From Tubulanus polymorphus (Eukaryota; Nemertea; Palaeonemertea; Tubulaniformes; Tubulanidae), in NCBI RefSeq assembly GCF_964204645.1, contig NC_134036.1, positions 372,001-436,000 on the forward strand: DNA of 64,000 bases. Direction: 5' to 3'. Made by a program: the position numbers and the translations under genes. Shown piece by piece: positions 62,301 to 64,000 of the stretch. Below the pieces are notes generated by a model that saw nothing but the letters and a program-made list of their open reading frames with translations, ran no database searches and was not told the origin of the DNA. Numbering within the stretch: the first letter of the stretch is position 1; every line of letters starts with the position of its first letter.

Positions 62301-63677
62301 TCGAAGTACATAATTTGAAATTTTCGGTTCCGGTTCATTCTAACAATCTTAGCCACTGGACATAGGGCACAAGCCAACTCAATTAGTTTGTCTCAGTGAC
62401 TGGACACAAGGCACAAGCCAGCTCAATTAGTTAGTCTCAGTGGCTGGACACAAGGCACAAGCCAGCTCAATTAGTTTGTCTCAGTGACTGGACACAGGAC
62501 ACAAGCCAGCTCAATTAGTTTGTCTCAGTGACTGGACACAAGGCACAAGCCAGCTCAATTAGTTAGTCTCAGTGGCTGGACACAAGGCACAAGCCAGCTC
62601 AATTAGTTTGTCTCAGTGACTGGACACAGGACACAAGCCAGCTCAATTAGTTTGTCTCAGTGACTGGAGACAGGGGCACAAGCCACCTCAATGAGTTTGT
62701 CTCAGTGACTGGGCACAGGGCACAAGCCACATCAATTAGTTTGTCTCAGTGGCTGGACACAGGTCACAAGCCACCTCAATTAGTTTGTCTCAGTCACTGG
62801 ACACAGGGGACAAGCTAGCTCAATTAGTTTGTCTCAGTGGCTGGACACAGGGCACAAGCCAGCTCAATTAGTTTGTCTCAGTGGCTGGACACAAGGCACA
62901 AGCCACTTCAATGAGTTTGTCTCAGTGACTGGAGACAGGGGCACAAGCCTCCTCAATTATTTTGTCTCAGTGACTGGACACAGGGCACAAGCCACTTCAA
63001 TTAGTTTGTCTCAGTGACTGGACACAGGTCACAAGCCACCTCAATTAGTTTGTCTCAGTGACTGGACACAGGGGCACAAGCCACCTCAATTACTTTGTCT
63101 CAGTGACTGGGCACAGGGCACAAGCCACCTCAATTAGTTTGTCTCAGTGACTGGACATAAGGCACAAGCCACCTCAATGAGTTTGTCTCAGTGACTGGGC
63201 ACAGGGCACAAGCCACATCAATTAGTTTGTCTCAGTGGCTGGACACAGGTCACAAGCCACCTCAATTAGTTTGTCTCAGTGACTGGGCACAGGGCACAAG
63301 CCAGCTCAATTAGTTTGTCTCAGTAATCATGGGTTGAGCTTCACTGAAATAAGAACATTAGTCAGAACGACACAAGGACTATAGAGCCTGATGGATGCTT
63401 CAAGAACTGTGTGAACTGCACATCCCCTGCTATAGTGATAAAACATTGATGAGGAATTGTTTGCATTGTCGTTACCTAAACATTTCAGCATTTCATAATT
63501 CCGACGAACGTTTCCCAAATGAAGTCTTTCGTACGCGCCGATTTTCTTCCATTCGGTTTCCGTGAAAAATTCCTCGATCGTCAAATTTTCCACTTCCTCT
63601 AACTTTGCTTTATCGACCCCTGGGAAACCGTCAATCGTCTCTCCCGAACCACTACCGGCGCTACTGATATCGGCGCG
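59370..63677 (-). CDS. PRDM9: PRDM9-type histone methyltransferase with KRAB-like, SSXRD-like, SET and zinc fingers
   Basis: Exons in order: 63677-63476, 61855-61694, 61618-61575, 61501-61390, 61313-61237, 61156-60956, 60614-60449, 60310-60107, 60031-59370; 1830 nt, 609 residues plus stop in this part. Visible modules: KRAB-like (FFTETEWKKIGAYERLHLGN then VRRNYEML), SSXRD-like (DDPDKEW), the CEIC..C..H zinc knuckle before SET, PR/SET (GLRFGPYEG, NWMRFVNCARNEEEQNLEAF, IYYRT, ELLVWYGEDY), an isolated C2H2 finger (CPFC..HIRRKH) and a six-finger C2H2 array. The tyrosines of IYYRT and WYGEDY match those required for H3K4/K36 methylation in vertebrate PRDM9. In vertebrates this protein marks recombination hotspots in meiosis; that role here is inferred. 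The first exon in the list begins in phase 0 after an acceptor, so a start exon lies further upstream. PRDM7/9 is chosen over other PRDMs because only it joins KRAB, SSXRD and SET. Confidence 0.92.
59375..59880 (-). repeat. Zinc-finger coding minisatellite (84-bp units)
   Basis: Six C2H2 fingers of 28 residues lie in register in the last PRDM9 exon. Inferred contact residues (-1,2,3,6) in N-to-C order: RADR, HGNT, HGNR, DGNT, RSNT, QAGY. Fingers 2 and 3 are identical at DNA level over about 77 bp (59657 onward versus 59741 onward, exactly 84 bp apart). Their linkers read TGIKQFE instead of TGEKPY. Confidence 0.9.
61868..62349. other. Intron sequence of the PRDM9-like gene
   Basis: AT-rich sequence between the SSXRD-like exon and the 44-bp array. 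I see no exon or RNA gene. Confidence 0.5.
62350..63325. repeat. 44-bp minisatellite, about 22 copies, in the PRDM9-like intron
   Basis: A 44-bp unit (for example TCTCAGTGACTGGACACAGG followed by GCACAAGCCACCTCAATTAG and TTTG) runs almost without interruption through the intron between the KRAB-like and SSXRD-like exons. Copies differ by scattered point changes shared between neighbours (GGCTGG/GACTGG, GCCAGC/GCCACC/GCCACA), and some carry one extra base. Higher-order blocks are visible, with the first few units repeated in the same variant order. Long reading frames across it are artefacts of the period. Confidence 0.95.
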
Positions 63678-63924
63678 CTAAAAAATAATGAGAAAATATA
63701 CTTGTAAAGGGAGAAAAAGATTTACTTCTCACAAACACCAATGTTCCCAGGGTTGCACATATCCTTATGCAAATGTTATTGTTTTATCCAACTGCCTTTC
63801 TTGGGTTTCTTGCCTCGGCCCCCCCAGGGGTTGTTTTGCTCATTTTTTTGGGATGCAATTCTACTCGTTTCTATCATCTATTTTCAGGTTTTTCAATGTT
63901 TACTTTTCTAAGTACACAACGTAC

Positions 63925-63969
63925 ATTAATTTGGAAATATCGAGCAGTTCCAAAACGCTCAGAATCCAT
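63925..63969 (-). CDS. Candidate start exon of the PRDM9-like gene
   Basis: On the minus strand, ATG at 63969-63967 opens 15 codons (MDSERFGTARYFQIN) that end at a GTACGT donor in phase 0. The KRAB-like exon begins in phase 0 about 250 bp downstream, so this would complete a 624-residue protein. It is short and has no homology support, so the true start may lie beyond the window. Confidence 0.35.
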
Positions 63970-64000
63970 GAGAAAAGAGACCAATTTTTCTTGAAAACTT

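Noticed and set aside
62829-63017. Plus-strand frame with repeated SQWLDTGHKPAQL-type units
   Set aside because: It is a read-through of the 44-bp minisatellite.

Overview
The window is metazoan nuclear DNA. Its genes are split into many short exons with GT..AG introns, the introns are AT-rich, and all four main genes are animal families. I infer a lophotrochozoan, most likely a mollusc with a fairly compact genome. That rests on small introns and invertebrate-style divergence of the proteins, not on a diagnostic marker.

Layout. (1) 1-22522, plus strand: C-terminal half of an axonemal dynein heavy chain, closest to DNAH6, in 25 recognisable exons from AAA4 through the stalk, AAA5, AAA6 and the C-terminal domain. 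(2) 15718-17238, minus strand: an intronless GT31 glycosyltransferase-like gene nested in the 6.1-kb DNAH6 intron. It has lost the acidic metal-binding motif. (3) 23530-27707, minus strand: complete 14-exon MCCC2 (3-methylcrotonyl-CoA carboxylase beta subunit, mitochondrial leucine breakdown), tail-to-tail with DNAH6. (4) 29169-58131, plus strand: a ZO-1/TJP-type scaffold gene (three PDZ, SH3, GUK, ZU5). Its common body is 22 exons from 49023. The common body lacks an early ATG, and upstream lie five well-formed candidate first exons (29169, 30726, 31713, 42360, 48447), plus a weaker one at 41733. All start with ATG and end in phase 0 at a donor site, as the first common exon requires. (5) 59370-63677, minus strand, possibly starting at 63969: a PRDM9-type gene with KRAB-like, SSXRD-like, PR/SET, one isolated zinc finger and a terminal six-finger array. 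It is tail-to-tail with ZO.

The genes are not a pathway; they are unrelated neighbours (cilia, glycan-like, mitochondrial metabolism, junctions, meiotic chromatin).

Introns and intergenic DNA are rich in short non-autonomous elements. Several families of roughly 100-150-bp near-palindromes share only their ends (GGGGCCRGTT..AACYGGCCCC). There are also other TIR elements, a tRNA-derived SINE, hammerhead-like motifs and several minisatellites. The largest minisatellite is about 22 copies of a 44-bp unit inside the PRDM9 intron. The most interesting signals are the ZO alternative-first-exon array with CTCF-core-like motifs, the full-length PRDM9 with two adjacent fingers identical at DNA level, and the GT31 pseudoenzyme.
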